Shown here: positions 1 through 12,700 of the stretch, piece after piece
How the letters are laid out: every line of letters starts with the position of its first letter
Numbering within the stretch: position 1 is the stretch's first letter
Source: Galeopsis tetrahit
Lineage: Eukaryota > Streptophyta > Magnoliopsida > Lamiales > Lamiaceae
DNA length: 64,000 nucleotides
Direction of reading: 5' to 3'
Assembly (NCBI GenBank): GCA_963675135.1
Contig: OY776129.1
Location: 75,423,348 to 75,487,347, forward strand
Notes under the pieces: model-generated
The model's database searches: none
The model's input: the letters and a program-made list of their open reading frames with translations, nothing else
Told to the model about the DNA's origin: nothing
Translations under genes and position numbers: made by a program

Positions 1-1285
1 TTTTACAATTTTCTTATATTTCTCTCTATTTACAATTTTTTTTTAAAACTTTTCTTCAATTATTTTTTCCCTCACTCTTTCAGTTTTCTTTTACAATTTT
101 AGTTTACTCTTTTTTAATTTATGCTCTCAAAACATTATTACGGTATTCTCTCTCATTTATCGTTTCTTCAATTTTTTATTTTTTTTTTACAGATTTATTA
201 AAAAATATATATTAGTTATCTTTTTTTTTTCTTCTACTTAATTTTTTTTTTTACATTAAAAAGTTATTGGACAATCAAATTTTATCCATTTTTACCTATT
301 ATAATAATAAGATTGCATACTTATCTTTAAATTAATTAAATATTTTCTTGCTAATAAATTATTAACTAGAGAAAAATAAATTTTCACTTCAAATATTGAA
401 AAGCAAGGTTCCATTTTTATATAATAAATTTTAAATTTTATGTTAACTTAAATGTAATTTATATATTTTATGTAAATAATTATTTATAATATACATGGGC
501 GGGCTATTTTATGTAAATAATTATTTATAATATACATGGACTATTTTATGTAAATAATTATTTATAATATACATGGACGGGTATGCATGTATTTATTTTG
601 TTAAAAAATTTTTAATTGCATATTATTTTCTTCATAAGTGAACGAAGAGGTATTTTCTTTATATACATTTCAATCATCAAGAATGAAGCATAGAGTGTGA
701 ATGTATTCTAAAATAATTTTAAAAAGAGAGTGAGTGTATTCTAGAGATTTTTTTTTAGTAATTGTCAATAAAGAGAGTGAGTGTATTCTACAATAATTTA
801 AGAAACTTTACTCAGAAAAGTCTTAGTAATTGTTTATAAAAAAATTTTAAAATCTTTTAACAAAGTTTGATTAGTTAATTATTCTAATAAATATGAAGAG
901 TGATTGAACCGTTTTTAATAATTTATTTGTTTATTTATTTATATTTTATTATTGTTTATATAATATTAATTTATTATATTTAAAGATATCATCATTGTAA
1001 TGTTAAAATTGAAAGGAAAAAAACTTAGACGTGAAAATTAAGGACTATTTTGTGTCATGAAAATAGGTTACTAGAAAGATGTCACAGTTCTTTCTTTAAG
1101 GGATGTTTGTTTTGGAATGGAAAATTTCACCCATGTTCTACTTTAGAATTTTTAAATCTTAGCCTACAAATAACTATAAACCCTCGAAAAGTCAACTCTA
1201 CCTACAAAAGTAAACTCTATAAATATGTACAAACTCTATATAGATATCTATAATAACCTATATAAACCCTTATAATTATATACTA
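1..1285. other. AT-rich intergenic sequence, no gene seen
   Basis: Long T-rich and A-rich runs with stop codons in all frames. It holds a three-copy tandem repeat at 465-575 and a short phrase, GAGAGTGAGTGTATTCTA, repeated near 724 and 774. No credible coding region is present. The last part may belong to the non-autonomous Helitron whose 3' end is at 1750, but I could not place its 5' end. Confidence 0.6.
465..575. repeat. Tandem repeat, three copies of about 33 bp
   Basis: A unit beginning ATTTTATGTAAATAATTATT and ending ATACATGG occurs at 465-498, 505-538 and 543-575. Spacers are short (GCGGGCT, ACT). The copies are almost identical, so the expansion is recent. Confidence 0.85.
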
Positions 1286-1520
1286 CTCCTCCGTCCCAAC
1301 TTAACTTTCATAGTTACTGTTCACTCCCTTTTTTAAAAATATCATAATAAATAGAATTTTAAGATATAATTTTATAAAAAAATAAATAAGTGAGTTGACT
1401 TGTGTGTATATATTTACCATAAAAATAATAACATTAAATATAATATTTTAGATATTGTATAGATAGAGTTTCTAAAGGATCGAAAAAGTAGGTATGAAAT
1501 TTAAGTTGGGACGAAGGGAG
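1286..1520. mobile_element. Stowaway-like MITE with TA target duplication
   Basis: The left end reads CTCCTCCGTCCCAACTTAA and the right end, reverse-complemented, reads CTCCCTTCGTCCCAACTTAA. Both are flanked by TA (1284-1285 and 1521-1522). The CTCCCTCCGTCCC terminus is the usual signature of Stowaway (Tc1/mariner-type) MITEs in plants. It is 235 bp long and non-coding. Confidence 0.85.
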
Positions 1521-1718
1521 TATAAAGTTAAATCAATAACTACTTAAATTAAAAAACAAACACAAAACATATATGTTATAAATATATTAGAATAATAAAA
1601 AAAGTTTAATTCTCACACACTCTAACAATGAAAAATATATAAAAATTATATTTAAAGTTATTATTTTAATAAATCGACCCTAATATAATATTTAATGTAA
1701 TTATTTTAATAAATCGAT

Positions 1719-1750
1719 CCCGCGTAAAACACGGGTGGGTATAGGGCTAG
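1719..1750 (+). mobile_element. Helitron 3' terminus (non-autonomous copy)
   Basis: A hairpin at 1719-1735 (CCCGCGT, AAA loop, ACACGGG, one mismatch) is followed 11 bases later by CTAG (1747-1750) and then T. A short GC-rich hairpin a few bases before a terminal CTRR, followed by T, is the standard plant Helitron 3' end. The 5' TC end was not located. The MITE at 1286-1520 may be nested inside it. Confidence 0.6.
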
Positions 1751-1844
1751 TTAACTATATTTCTTTTATTTGCTAAAACTATTATAAACGTGCGTGAACT
1801 ATTTCCGTTGTACAATAATGGTAGTTTTAGAGCCATTTTAGATT

Positions 1845-2505
1845 GGGTTGGGTATATACCCCTCTAGCTTTGTTTAATACACGCCCCCGATATCCACTTC
1901 CCTTAAAACACATCTGACATGCATGCACTCCCCTCAAATTATCTATTTTACCCATTTCTCCTAAAAATCTAAGATAAATACACACTCCATTCTATTTTCC
2001 TCATTTAAAACCCTAACCCTTCTTCCCAACACAACCGTCGCCCAATCGCCGCCGCTCGCACTCTCCCTCTGTCGCCATCGCACTCCCCATCGCTATTTTT
2101 TTCATTTTATGCACTCCCCCTCCCTCCCCCTCGCGCCGCCTGTGCCCCCACCGCCCTGCGCGCTCCTCTCTCTCTTTCTCCCTTTTTTTTTTTTTTCTAT
2201 TATTTATGTTCTGTAAATCTGAATCCGGCCATGGAGGTCGGCCACACAGCGCCGCCGTGTCGCGGCCACCCCAGCCGCGATTCTTCACCTCTGTCTCATC
2301 CCGACGCCGCCGCCTCACCCCCTCGATCTCCCTCCTTCCCCGTTTCTTCACGCACGGGTACTTCGTTTTTTTTAATTGTTGGGGTAGTCTATGTATCTTA
2401 ACATGTTTTAGTAAAAGGGTAAAAGTGGTATTTTATATGAATATTTAATTAAAAAAAATGAGGGGAGTGTATCTAACAAAGCTGGAGGGATATATACCCC
2501 AACCC
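1845..2505. mobile_element. Non-autonomous MULE, 661 bp
   Basis: A perfect 9-bp duplication TTTTAGATT flanks the element (1836-1844 and 2506-2514). The ends are inverted repeats of about 44 bp: left GGGTTGGGTATATACCCC, right (reverse complement) GGGTTGGGGTATATATCCC, both continuing into AGCTTTGTT. The inside (about 2025-2340) is GC-rich and unlike the flanks, so it could be captured host DNA, but I do not recognise it. Bases 2405-2455 resemble, in reverse complement, bases 9435-9475 of the large MULE (shared AATATTCAT, AATACCA and ACCCT), suggesting a common family. Confidence 0.9.
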
Positions 2506-2618
2506 TTTTAGATTTTCTTTTGGGGTTTGCCCATTATGTTTGGGGATGCGTCCCATAGTTTTGGGGCTTTGTCTCTTCTTTTATATTTGGGCCTTCTCTT
2601 TCATTCATTTTTTATAAT

Positions 2619-3118
2619 GGCGTGGGTTATAATATGCCCCTCCATTTGATGCACTCCCTCATCTCAACACTACCTAGGTGTTAGATCATGTGTTCAAGCC
2701 ATTGGGGAGATGGGGTATATAATGTAATTTAAAAAAATATATATATATATTCATGATAGATACACTTTTTCATAGATTAAAACCCTAATGGTAGCAGCAG
2801 TTGTCGCCGCCTCCCACGGCTCTGACACCCGCGCTGCTCTCAAACCCAAAAAAAAAAAAAGACTTATTTTTGACAAACCAGTGTCGATTTGTTGAAAATA
2901 AGATATATGATTGACAATAATGAATCAACCATAAACACTCTAGTCGACAAGATTTCATCGAATGAAAAAAAAAATAGGGTTTTAATAGGGGTGCATTTAT
3001 CATAAGAAATTTAGAGACAAAAGGGTTTAAAGGGTAATTAGGGAAAAATGCATCTATTTTGAGGGGTATGTGTATGGGGGTGCATCAAACATACCTGAAG
3101 GGGCATATAACCCACACC
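2619..3118. mobile_element. Non-autonomous MULE, 500 bp
   Basis: A perfect 9-bp duplication TTTTATAAT flanks it (2610-2618 and 3119-3127). The ends are inverted repeats: left GGCGTGGGTTATAATATGCC, right (reverse complement) GGTGTGGGTTATATGCCC, both leading to TTTGATGCAC. No coding capacity. It ends only about 195 bp upstream of the first nsLTP start codon, so it forms part of that gene's upstream region. Confidence 0.9.
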
Positions 3119-3312
3119 TTTTATAATTTGTTCTGCTAAATTCATCCATACAATCCAATCCAATCCAATCTAATATGGAGGCAACCGACAGCCCTATGTA
3201 GCCACTTGCTTCTCATTAATTAATGCTCTCAAATTCACATGAAATTCTCTATCTCTACATAAACAACACTCCCATTTACACCATTTTCAGTCAAATAATT
3301 TATAATTCCTTC

Positions 3313-3894
3313 ATGGCTGCCCTTGTAAAGATCGCGGTGGCCGTTTTATTAGCAGCGGTTGTAATGCAGCCTGGTGAGGCAGCGATAAGTTGCCCGGTGA
3401 CTTATAACAATCTGAGACCATGTCTCCCTTACGTGACCAACAGGGGCCCACTGGGCGGGTGCTGCGTCGGAGTAAGAAGGCTCAACGGCCTCGCTAGGAC
3501 AACCCCGGACCGCCGGGGCGTGTGCCTGTGCCTGAAATCTATCCTCAAGTCAAAGAGCGGAATAATTGACCCCAAAAAGGCTGCTGCACTTCCTAAACAA
3601 TGTGGTCTTAATATTCCCTACCAGATCACCCAATACATTGATTGCTCTCGGTACGTATAGGCCATGTTTGATAGTTTAGATTAAACTTAAATTAACTATA
3701 TATCATTTTTATTGATGGTTTGATAACTTAGATTAATGATAAATTATATTTTAAAATTTATAAAGTTTAATTATGCCTATATAGTATAATATATCCCCCA
3801 AATTTCCATACTCATTCTTATGCACCTTTCAACTAATTCATTTTATCCACAAATAATAATCATTTGCATGTATATGTTTTGCAGGGTGAAGTGA
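3313..3894 (+). CDS. Type 1 non-specific lipid transfer protein, two exons
   Basis: Small secreted protein of a family that binds fatty acids and other lipids in the apoplast and takes part in cuticle formation and defence. Exons 3313-3650 and 3885-3894 join across a GTACGT...TTTGCAG intron, giving 115 residues ending C-S-R-V-K. The start at 3313 was chosen over the upstream in-frame ATG at 3223 because it gives a normal signal peptide of about 25 residues ending in GEA. All eight cysteines of the 8CM fold are present (C, C, CC, CxC, C, C), with the type 1 hallmarks PLGGCC and TTPDRR. The intron just before the last codons is typical of type 1 nsLTP genes. No clear TATA box; a CAATC microsatellite (about 3150-3172) and a MULE lie upstream. 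Confidence 0.93.
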
Positions 3895-6676
3895 ATTTAA
3901 TTTGGAGGAAATTAATTCACCATATTCTATCTGCAGCGGAAGTTGTGCATGGGTGTAGTTTTCCAGTTCTATGTCGAGTCAGTATAATACGACTGCGTCT
4001 TATGTTTGTTTGATTTTTTTGTGTCTTATGTATTTTAAATCTAATTAATGAATTTTACAGTTTTATTTATTGAGGTAAATGTCCATTTTAATATTAAAAA
4101 TAGTAGGACGAATTACCCTCAATATTTGTATTTTGCTCAAGGACAGAGCACAATACAATTGGTCACATTAAAATTTTATTTATTTAATAATCAAATGCTT
4201 TCAATTATATATATGAATTTCAACGAATTTCATGATCTAACAATTATATCCAATATCTTTTCATCTCAATTGATTATAATTAGCTCTTGCTCAGTCTCAT
4301 TAAACATTATAAGGATGTAATTTACTGTATATGAATATTTTATAAGTCATTACAAGCTAATTTCAAATTGTAAATAATAAATATGACGTAGATAAATGTC
4401 CACACTCATATTGAAAAGTGATACAACCGCTACTAGAAAAACGCTAAACAACAACTTGAAATAGATAACGGATATTTTGAATTCCGTTGTCTAATTATGC
4501 TGAGAATTGCCCTAAATCCCCTAATCAATTTAATGAAACAATTAATTAATACCATTAAAAAATACACTTAAAATGCAAATCAATTTCACTATAAAACTTT
4601 TCTAATTCACCTCGGTATATATAGATTAATTATACTCAATAAAAAAAAAACTATCGAATTTTATTTTTGAACTATATGTATTGCTTCGATAAAATGTTTG
4701 AATTATATAAATATGTACACACACAATATTATTTGATGCAAGCGGCACTTCATGATATAAATATTGAGACACTCTGTCAATTATATTTCAACAATTAATT
4801 AAAAAAAAAACATGAGAATTGAACTTGCTTTCTGTAAAAAAAAAAAAAAAAGTGAATATTTATTTGTACTAAAAATATTCCATTAAGAACTTGCTTCAAC
4901 ATGAAATAGTAGTCAGTGAGCATGGATTTACCTTATCCCGGGTATTATTTAGTAAACAGATATTATACATATACATTAATTAAGCATAATTTTTAATATA
5001 AATCTTACCATATGATTTATTAAAACATCCGTCGGTTTTCTCTTCTCTTGCACCTTTTCATCTCACCATATTAATTTTAACAGATGCTATAATATATTTT
5101 TTACAATGAAAAAATCCATATGCCTAAAACATTTAAAGTCAAAAAGTACGTAGTACTACTATATACTGTAACAACAATAATTGAGATGCATATGAATTAA
5201 AACTTTTAAAAATGTATATGTCGATCATGAAATTTTCTTGGCATGTGGCCCACGGATATGTACGTGATTTTGTTTTATATTTCATATAATTTTAAATAGA
5301 AAAATACCCTTAATAATAGATTCAACGAACACACAATTTCTCATTATTTGTCTTTATCTGTCCAAATTCGTAAGAATGTACAATTTTTTTTTTTTTTACA
5401 GATTGAGATTTTCGATTTATGTGACCAGCCAGTGCAGTGTGGAAAAAAAACCACCACTTAAATAATTTCATTATGAAAGGAAGTGGACTACACACACCTA
5501 ATTATACCTACTGGACTGGGACTTTTAATTTCTACAAATAATTTTTTATCTAAAAGAGCATACATTTTGAGGTTTTAAATTTACAATTTATGGCCCGTCT
5601 GTAAATCTAGAATCTTCTTTGTTTTTTTGTTAAACAACTGAAAAATTCTACTAAATTTATTGGATTAGTCCTGAAATAGAATAGTTTTCTCAAACTCACT
5701 TTTCATTTAAATAAATCGAAAATGCACAATTTTGATTTCTGATTATCTGAATAGTCAGGCTTTATTTTTTTCAATATTATTGTCGGCAATACTTTTTCAT
5801 TGCTAGAGCTCAATCGCTCGTGCATGGTCCATTAACGTTTTGATTAGGTCTGTTTGGTTGGTGTAATATTTAATGAGACTGAGAATGATTGAGAATTTGA
5901 GAAAACTAAAATAAGATAATTAACAACTTTTTTTATACTCCCTTCATTTTTTTTAATTCACGGCTTTTTGACTTTTTCATTTTTTTAAAAATACTTGTTC
6001 ATCAAATATTCTCATTTTACTCTTAATCATTTTTCATAAATATTCCATAATTATCTATCTGATAAATATTTTTAAAAATTAAATTTTTTTATGTTATTTA
6101 TTTCTACACTCTATGCTACATTTGTTATTAACATTTTTTTTTAAAAATAGAATTAACTACTTCATTGTTATTATTAATGAAGGGTATTGTAAAATTATAA
6201 TCTTAATTTATTGTTAAACTAAAAAAAAAAGCATTTTTGAGTATATATATACCATATTGGTCTTTTTTCAATAGCCAAATTGTTAATAATAATTCACACC
6301 TACGAAATCGCTACTAGCTAGTTGCCTATGCATTCATGGCATTTTAACCAAAGAGAAATACTTGGACATGCAATTCTTCTTCGAAATATATCAGCCACTC
6401 AATTCTCGATTGTGACTGGAATTTAATACCCCCACCAATATCATCTACCCCCTTCCGGCTCAATTGTATTTTTTGGTGCACAAAAAATATATTTATTTTA
6501 TTTAAACAGTTAACTTTTGATGAGTATTTCTTTTTACTTTAATAAATTAAATGACGACTATTGTGAGTGATAAAAAAATCCTCCAATCAACACTCACATA
6601 TTTTCCTATTTAAACATTCCTACATTCATCAACATTTCTGATCAAGTGCACCTATTAGTACAAATTAATAAGTGCA
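3895..6676. other. AT-rich intergenic sequence between nsLTP genes
   Basis: Nearly 2.8 kb with no supported gene; the short open frames have no recognisable motif and AT-driven composition. A CTCCCTTCATTTTTTTTAA stretch near 5939 looks like one end of a Stowaway-like MITE, but I could not find a matching partner end. A TATA-like CTATTTAAAC at 6606-6615 lies 60-70 bp upstream of the next nsLTP start. Confidence 0.6.
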
Positions 6677-7157
6677 ATGGCTGGAATAATCAAACCATGC
6701 ATGCTTCTCATCGCCGTCGTTTTGGCGGTGGCGGTGGCTCCCCGGAGCGAGGCGGCGCTGAGCTGCGGGTCGGTGATTTCATATCTGTCACCATGCATTC
6801 CTTACGTTGTCAACAATCGTCCACTCGGGGGTTGTTGTGGTGGAATTAAAGGTCTCTATGGCGCCGCAAAGACGACGGCAGACCGGAGAACCGTGTGTGG
6901 TTGCCTGAAAGCTGTCGCTAGGCAATACTCCGGCGCCAATCTCGGCAAGGCTGCTTCCCTTCCGACTAAATGTGGAGTTAGAATTCCCTACAAGATCAGC
7001 CCTTCCACTGATTGCTCAAGGTCAATTTCTATTTTTTTAATTAAAATATATATATATAATAATAATATTTTCTTACAACTTAATTATAAAATTAAAATTA
7101 AAGCTAATGAATTTATTTTATGGAAATTATATCTTGTGTTTTTGCAGGGTGCGTTAA
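6677..7157 (+). CDS. Type 1 non-specific lipid transfer protein, two exons
   Basis: Same family and architecture as the gene at 3313. Exons 6677-7020 and 7148-7157 join across a 127-bp intron (GTCAAT...TTTGCAG), giving 117 residues ending C-S-R-V-R. The signal peptide is about 26 residues (hydrophobic LLIAVVLAVAVA, cleavage near SEA). Eight cysteines sit in 8CM order, with PLGGCC, TTADRR and a C-terminal region IPYKISPSTDC; the DRR arginine and late tyrosine are residues known to line the lipid cavity. The donor GTCAAT is slightly weak, but splicing restores the conserved ending. Likely secreted; no regulatory element beyond the TATA-like box is evident. Confidence 0.94.
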
Positions 7158-8204
7158 GCTTAAATGTCGAAGAAGTCCTAATTTCTGCAGCAACTTAATT
7201 AATGTAGCATAAAAATAAAGAATTGTGGGTATGTGCTGGCCGGTAGCTCTAAATCTACTTTGTATTTTCAATTTCATGATATTTGCGCGCATAGTTGAAT
7301 GGGCGTGTTTTCAACTTCTATTGAATGGTGAAAAAAGTGATTATTATTATCATCTATATATCTTGTTTTTCTCGACACCTAAAATAGTTAATCGCAAGGT
7401 GTCTATTGTAGTGTGGTAAAAACGAATCGATAGCACATGGAATGATAAATGTAAAATTAGTAGTTGTTGACACAATTCTATCTAAATACTTTTATGGAAG
7501 GTTTAAAAACTAAGACTACTTACTCCTAATACTGCTATATATATATATATATAATTTTTCAATCCAATCAATTCAAAGAAAGGATAGAATAATATTGTAT
7601 AAGTATTAAGTATGTATCTCTACCTCATAAATGCTATTCAATCTAAAATAGCATAAAGACCATTTCAATCCCTCATATTAGTTAATCACTTTCTCAAATT
7701 CATAATTAATAATTAGGTGGTGTGCTTAAGTTTAATTAATTAATTGAATAATTTCTCAATATATTTCAATTAACAATGAATAAAATAAATTATCATGACA
7801 ATATATAATATGCTCTTAAATGATACGGAGTATTAAACTCAAATTTCATATAAATTCATTCATAAATATTATTAAATACAATAAAAGAAAATAAATAAAA
7901 CGAGAAGAGAAAAACTTAGACTAGTGTGGATAGTAGAGGATGAAAATTACAAGTTAATCCACCGTTTTAAACTTAAGGGAGAAGAAATCAGTTTTTATCT
8001 CAATTTATTTAATTAGTTATATTTCATACATATATTTGATACTAAGTTTTTGTCAAAAAAAAAAAAAGAGATGTGGGCTGAAATTAAAAATAAAAATAAA
8101 AATAAAAAAATCGTGGGCTGAGTAATAGCAAATAAATATGGCCCATGTCTAGCTACTACTCTTAGCCTTGTTTTGGTTGAATTAAATGCCTGGGTCCCAG
8201 CAGA
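7158..8204. other. AT-rich intergenic sequence
   Basis: 3' flank of the second nsLTP gene, then AT-rich DNA with a short TA microsatellite near 7540. No gene supported. The end of this stretch (about 8070-8200) is the site where the following MULE inserted. Confidence 0.6.
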
Positions 8205-8213
8205 AATTAAAAA

Positions 8214-9340
8214 GGCCACGGATAAATGCCCCACATTCCCCCATTTATTATGTGTTCACCATGCCGATAACTTCATCCCCATGAAATACCACATATAACC
8301 TTTTCCCTTTCACCCACAATTAATATACAATACAAAATGTTTTGAGTTCATCCATAATTCAAAAAAACCCCTCTTGAAACGAAATCGTGCAATTTCCGCT
8401 GTCTGGTCGACCGCCGCCGCCGCTTGCAGCACCACCACCGTACCGTCCACCGCCTACAGCCCCAACTCCTTGCTCTTCCATGTACAAAGGTATGTTAGGA
8501 TTTATGATAGTTTTTTTCAAATTTCTACATTCTAAAATTTGATTTTCATATATAGATTAGTTTTTGTTGTTTAATAGTTGTTATTGGGAATAATTTATAC
8601 TTTTAGTTGTTAAAGAAACTTGGTTTTTGCACAAAATGGGGGCATTAGGAGACGAAACGTCGAAAATGGATTTTTCTATTCCTTCTCGAGTCTGGTTCGT
8701 CAAGTTAGGTGACAAAACTCGGTCAAGACTTCCACATTTTTGCATAAAACTCAGTGACGGACTTCCACATTGTTGCACAAAACTCAGTGACAAACTTCCA
8801 CATTTTTGCACAAAACTCGGTGACAAACTTTCACATTTTTGCACAAAACTCGGTGACAAACTCTCTCATTCGCAGATTTGCCATGCTCATCTTCATCATA
8901 TTCTTCATCTATGTAATCTTCCTTACCATCAATCAACCTCTGTTAAACAAAAACAAAACAAAATTATTAATTTGCTACTGTTTGAAAAAAAAATCAGAAA
9001 AGTGAGACATAATGTGAAACTATTTTTCGAAAATTGAGTATTGTTCCACATTTGACACATAATGTGGAACTATTTTCCGAAAATTGAGACGTAACGAACA
9101 CTTCGTATTTCAACCATTATTATCAAGTTTCTTCAAGTTGGCTTCATAGATTAAAAGGTTTCAATTTTTTTTTACAGGGAGGGACGGTAGTTTTGGGAGG
9201 AAGGGAGGATTGCAAAGCTTTTTTTGTAAAGTGGGGTGAACTCAACACCTATGGGGTAGAATGGTCATTTTATCCATTAATTTAAAAACTAAATTGGAGT
9301 GGAGGTGAACACATATGAAATGGGGCATTTATCCGTGGCC
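8214..9340. mobile_element. Non-autonomous MULE, 1127 bp
   Basis: A perfect 9-bp duplication AATTAAAAA flanks it (8205-8213 and 9341-9349). The ends are inverted repeats: both read GGCCACGGATAAATGCCCC inward, then after a small gap ATGTGTTCACC. The inside holds a GC-rich tract (about 8395-8480) followed by a donor-like GTATGTTAGG, suggesting a captured exon end, and a 33-bp tandem repeat. The phrase CGAGTCTGGTTCGTC near 8685 recurs near 9929 in the large MULE next door, suggesting common ancestry. Open frames across the repeats look fortuitous. Confidence 0.9.
8728..8860. repeat. 33-bp minisatellite, four copies
   Basis: Units start at 8728, 8761, 8794 and 8827, each beginning ACTTCCACAT or ACTTTCACAT and ending CGGTGACAA or similar. 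A fifth partial copy follows. It lies inside the 8214-9340 MULE. Confidence 0.9.
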
Positions 9341-9700
9341 AATTAAAAATGGCTGAATTACCCGTCAAAAAAAAAATAAAAGGGTGGGACTATTTACACC
9401 TCCATTTGCGTTGAGAACACTCCCCCTCATTGGTTTTATATTATAATATTCATGTGAAATACCAAAAATACCCTATTAGTAAAATGGTACATACTAAATG
9501 CACCCCACTTACTGGACGCACCCCCCCTAATTTTTGGCCTTTCCCATTCCACACTAAACCCCACACTAAACCCCTTCTTCACCATTTCTTCACTTTCAAG
9601 TTACCGAAAAAAATTTCGGCCACTCTTATTTCTTCAATTTCGGCCACATCATTTTAACAAAATCGTTCCTTTATATTCGGGGTCCTTGAAGGATAACAAA

Positions 9701-12700
9701 ATGGTTGAAACACGTGAAGGATTCTATAGATATGTAAGTTTAATGTTTTGCTTTTTGACACTTTTTATTTTCGTAATGTAGGGATATATAAGGGTGTTTT
9801 CTTAGTTTAATTCATAATATATTGTTCCTTGCTTGGTTTTGAGTAGTTTATGATATATATTTGGAAGAAAATGGATTGTTGGGATGTTGGCGCGTTTAAA
9901 AAAAATGAGTTTAGCGTGTATATATTTCGAGTCTGGTTCGTCGATGAAATGTGGTTTGGTCGATCGCCCGTTGTCGACCACATCATTGTTGGTCGCTGGG
10001 GAGAAGTCGACCGTCACATTGTTGGTCGATGAGAAGAAGTCGACCAGCTCATTAAGTGGTCGACGGGAAGAAGTCGACCAACGCCTATTTGTCCGACAAA
10101 ACATGGCCGACCGAAAGTGTGTTGATCGATAAGATGATGTCGACTAATTGTATTTTTAGTAGATTTGTCCTTTTGATTACGCTTATAGTATGATTTAGGG
10201 TTGAGTATCGGCACATAAGTTAATCCTAACGTATGATACGAGGGTTGAGTGTTTGAATTATTATACAACTATCCTTCGTCAACATCCTTTGGATTGATTA
10301 TAGCATGGATTTTGTGTTTGTTTTTCAGAATTTGGCGGATGATGAAGAGTTTGATCCGGATTTCTTTTATTATTCGGATAACCCGGATAACCCATTGGGG
10401 CCTTGTGATGATGAAGCCAACAAGGGTGCTTCAATTAATGAGGATGCCCCGGTTAATGAGGATGCCCCGGTTAATGAGCATGCCCCGGTTAATGAGCATG
10501 CCCCGATTAATGAGGATGCCCCGGTTAATGAGGATGCCCCGGTTAATGAGCATGCCCCGGATAATGATCTTGTGATTGACTACACCAATGTCTTCACCAA
10601 TTTTAACTATTTCGAAACTCGAGAGGCCTTACAAGAATGGGTTCGAGACGTAGCCTTACAACACAACATTGTCATTGTTGTAAAACGCTCAGATAATGGC
10701 AGTGGCAAGAAGAAGGCCCAAGTTTTATTGACATGTGAGCGTGGTGGAACCTATCGTCAAAATAAGCCAAGGGGAAGAAACCAATTAGTTGTGTTACCAA
10801 TCGATGATGATGATGTTGTTGTTGATTTTGATGATCAAAAGGGCCGAAAAAGGACAACGGGGTCGAAGAAGTGTGGATGTCCTTTTCTGTTAAGGGGTAT
10901 AAAAATATCGGAAAATGAGTGGAGGTTGGACGTGAGATGTGGGACACACAATCATCCTGTAGCCATGTACCTTGAGGGCCACTCGTACGTTGGTAGGCTA
11001 ACGCCCGAAGAAGAAGAGTTGGTTGTTGATATGTCCAAGTGCAACGCTCCACCGAAGGATGTGTTGAAATTGCTTAAGTCGAGAAATCCGAACAACTATT
11101 CTACCATTCGCACCGTGTACAACGTTCGAAGCAAGTATAAATTGGCAGGTTTTGCTGGAAAAAGTCAACTACAACAGTTGATGACATTGTTGATTGATAA
11201 TCAATATTATCAAAGCCACAGATATTGTGCAGAGTCGAATACTATTCGAGATCTATTCTTTGCACACCCCACAGGCCTTCAGTTGTACCGTGCATTTACA
11301 AGTGTGTTGATAATGGATTGCACGTACAAGACTAACAAATATAAGTTGCCCTATTTTGAGATGGTAGGATTTACATCCACAGGCATGACCTTTTCGGTAG
11401 CTTCTGTATTTCTCGATGGTGAGAAGGAGGAGAACTATACGTGGGCATTAAGTGTCCTTCGTGAGTTGTTGGAGGATGTGAGTTTACCGAGAGTTGTTGT
11501 TACGGATCGGGAGTTAGCCCTCGTGAATGCTGTTTCTTCCATATTTCCAGAGGCTAAACATTTCCTATGTAGATGGCACATAGATAAGAATGTTTTGGCC
11601 AAATGCAAGGGTAAGTTTGAGACCAAGGAGGATTGGGAAAGATTCTTCTTTTCATGGAAAAATGTGACGAACGCATCCTCCGAACAAGAATTGACTACCG
11701 TTCTTAAGATTTTTCAAAGTGAGTATGCAAATGCTAACAAGGAAATTGAAGCATACTCGTACTGCATGACACAGTGGGTAAATCCCTTCAAGGAGAAATT
11801 CATAGCCGTGTGGACGGATGAATACATGCATTATGAGAATACAACAACGAACAGGTATGTTTTAATATTATATATATAATTGTTGATTATTCGTTGATAA
11901 TTAATAGTTTCTAGTTGTTGGACTTTTTCTATTTATTGTGTAGTTAAAATGATAATTACTATAACTACAATTTCAGGGTTGAGAGTCATCATGCAGCACT
12001 GAAGAGGTCGCTAGGTAATAGTGTGGGCAATTTTGAGATTTGTTGGTCAAAGACGGACACACTTTATCAAGCGAGCCACAATGCAATTAAAGCCTCGTTT
12101 GAGAAGAGTGTGAATGTTGCTTTACACAAGTTCAAGTCTGTTTTATATCATGAGCTTGTAGGAGTGGTGTCAATTTACGCGTTGGAAAAGATTTACAAAG
12201 AAATGACGTGTATCGAACACGGCGAGTCCAATCCTGACATATGCAATCACTATCTAAGGAAGGTATGCGGGTTGCCATGCACTCACGAACTCGACGAATA
12301 TCACCGGCTTGGCAAATCGATACCTTTAGAAGCTATTGATAAGTTTTGGAGAAAGCTTGACATGGAGCCAAATTTGAGAAAGGAGGAAGATGTGATAGAT
12401 GTGAAGGAGGATGTGGTTGAAGATCTTGACACCCGATATGAGGATATTATTAAAGGTTTGTTGATTGCCTACAAGGAGCAGGAGGAGCCGACGCAGAAGA
12501 GGGTAATGTTGAGGCAAGCCATAGAACTTGGGAATCCAAAGACCACTTCTCTTATTGAACCGGAGCCGAAAGTCAAGACCCGTGGTCGACCCAAAACAAA
12601 TAAGAAAAAACCTAAAGCTTCTTCGACAAAACGGGATCCTAGCCTCTTTGAGTACATAGAATCAATGCCTTTCCCAACCAAAGAGGATGTTGTTGACTTG

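Noticed and set aside
2013..2351. Arg-rich 112-residue open frame on the - strand
   Set aside because: Lies wholly in the GC-rich inside of the 1845-2505 MULE, has low complexity and no motif; the overlapping + frame is equally open.
5935..6200. A complete Stowaway-like MITE
   Set aside because: Only the left CTCCCTTCATTT end is convincing; no matching right end with TA was found.
8728..8860. CRISPR array
   Set aside because: Direct tandem repeats without unique spacers, in a plant transposon.
8581..9037. Overlapping repeat-bearing open frames on both strands
   Set aside because: Created by a 33-bp minisatellite (11 codons per unit keeps all frames open); no conserved residues.
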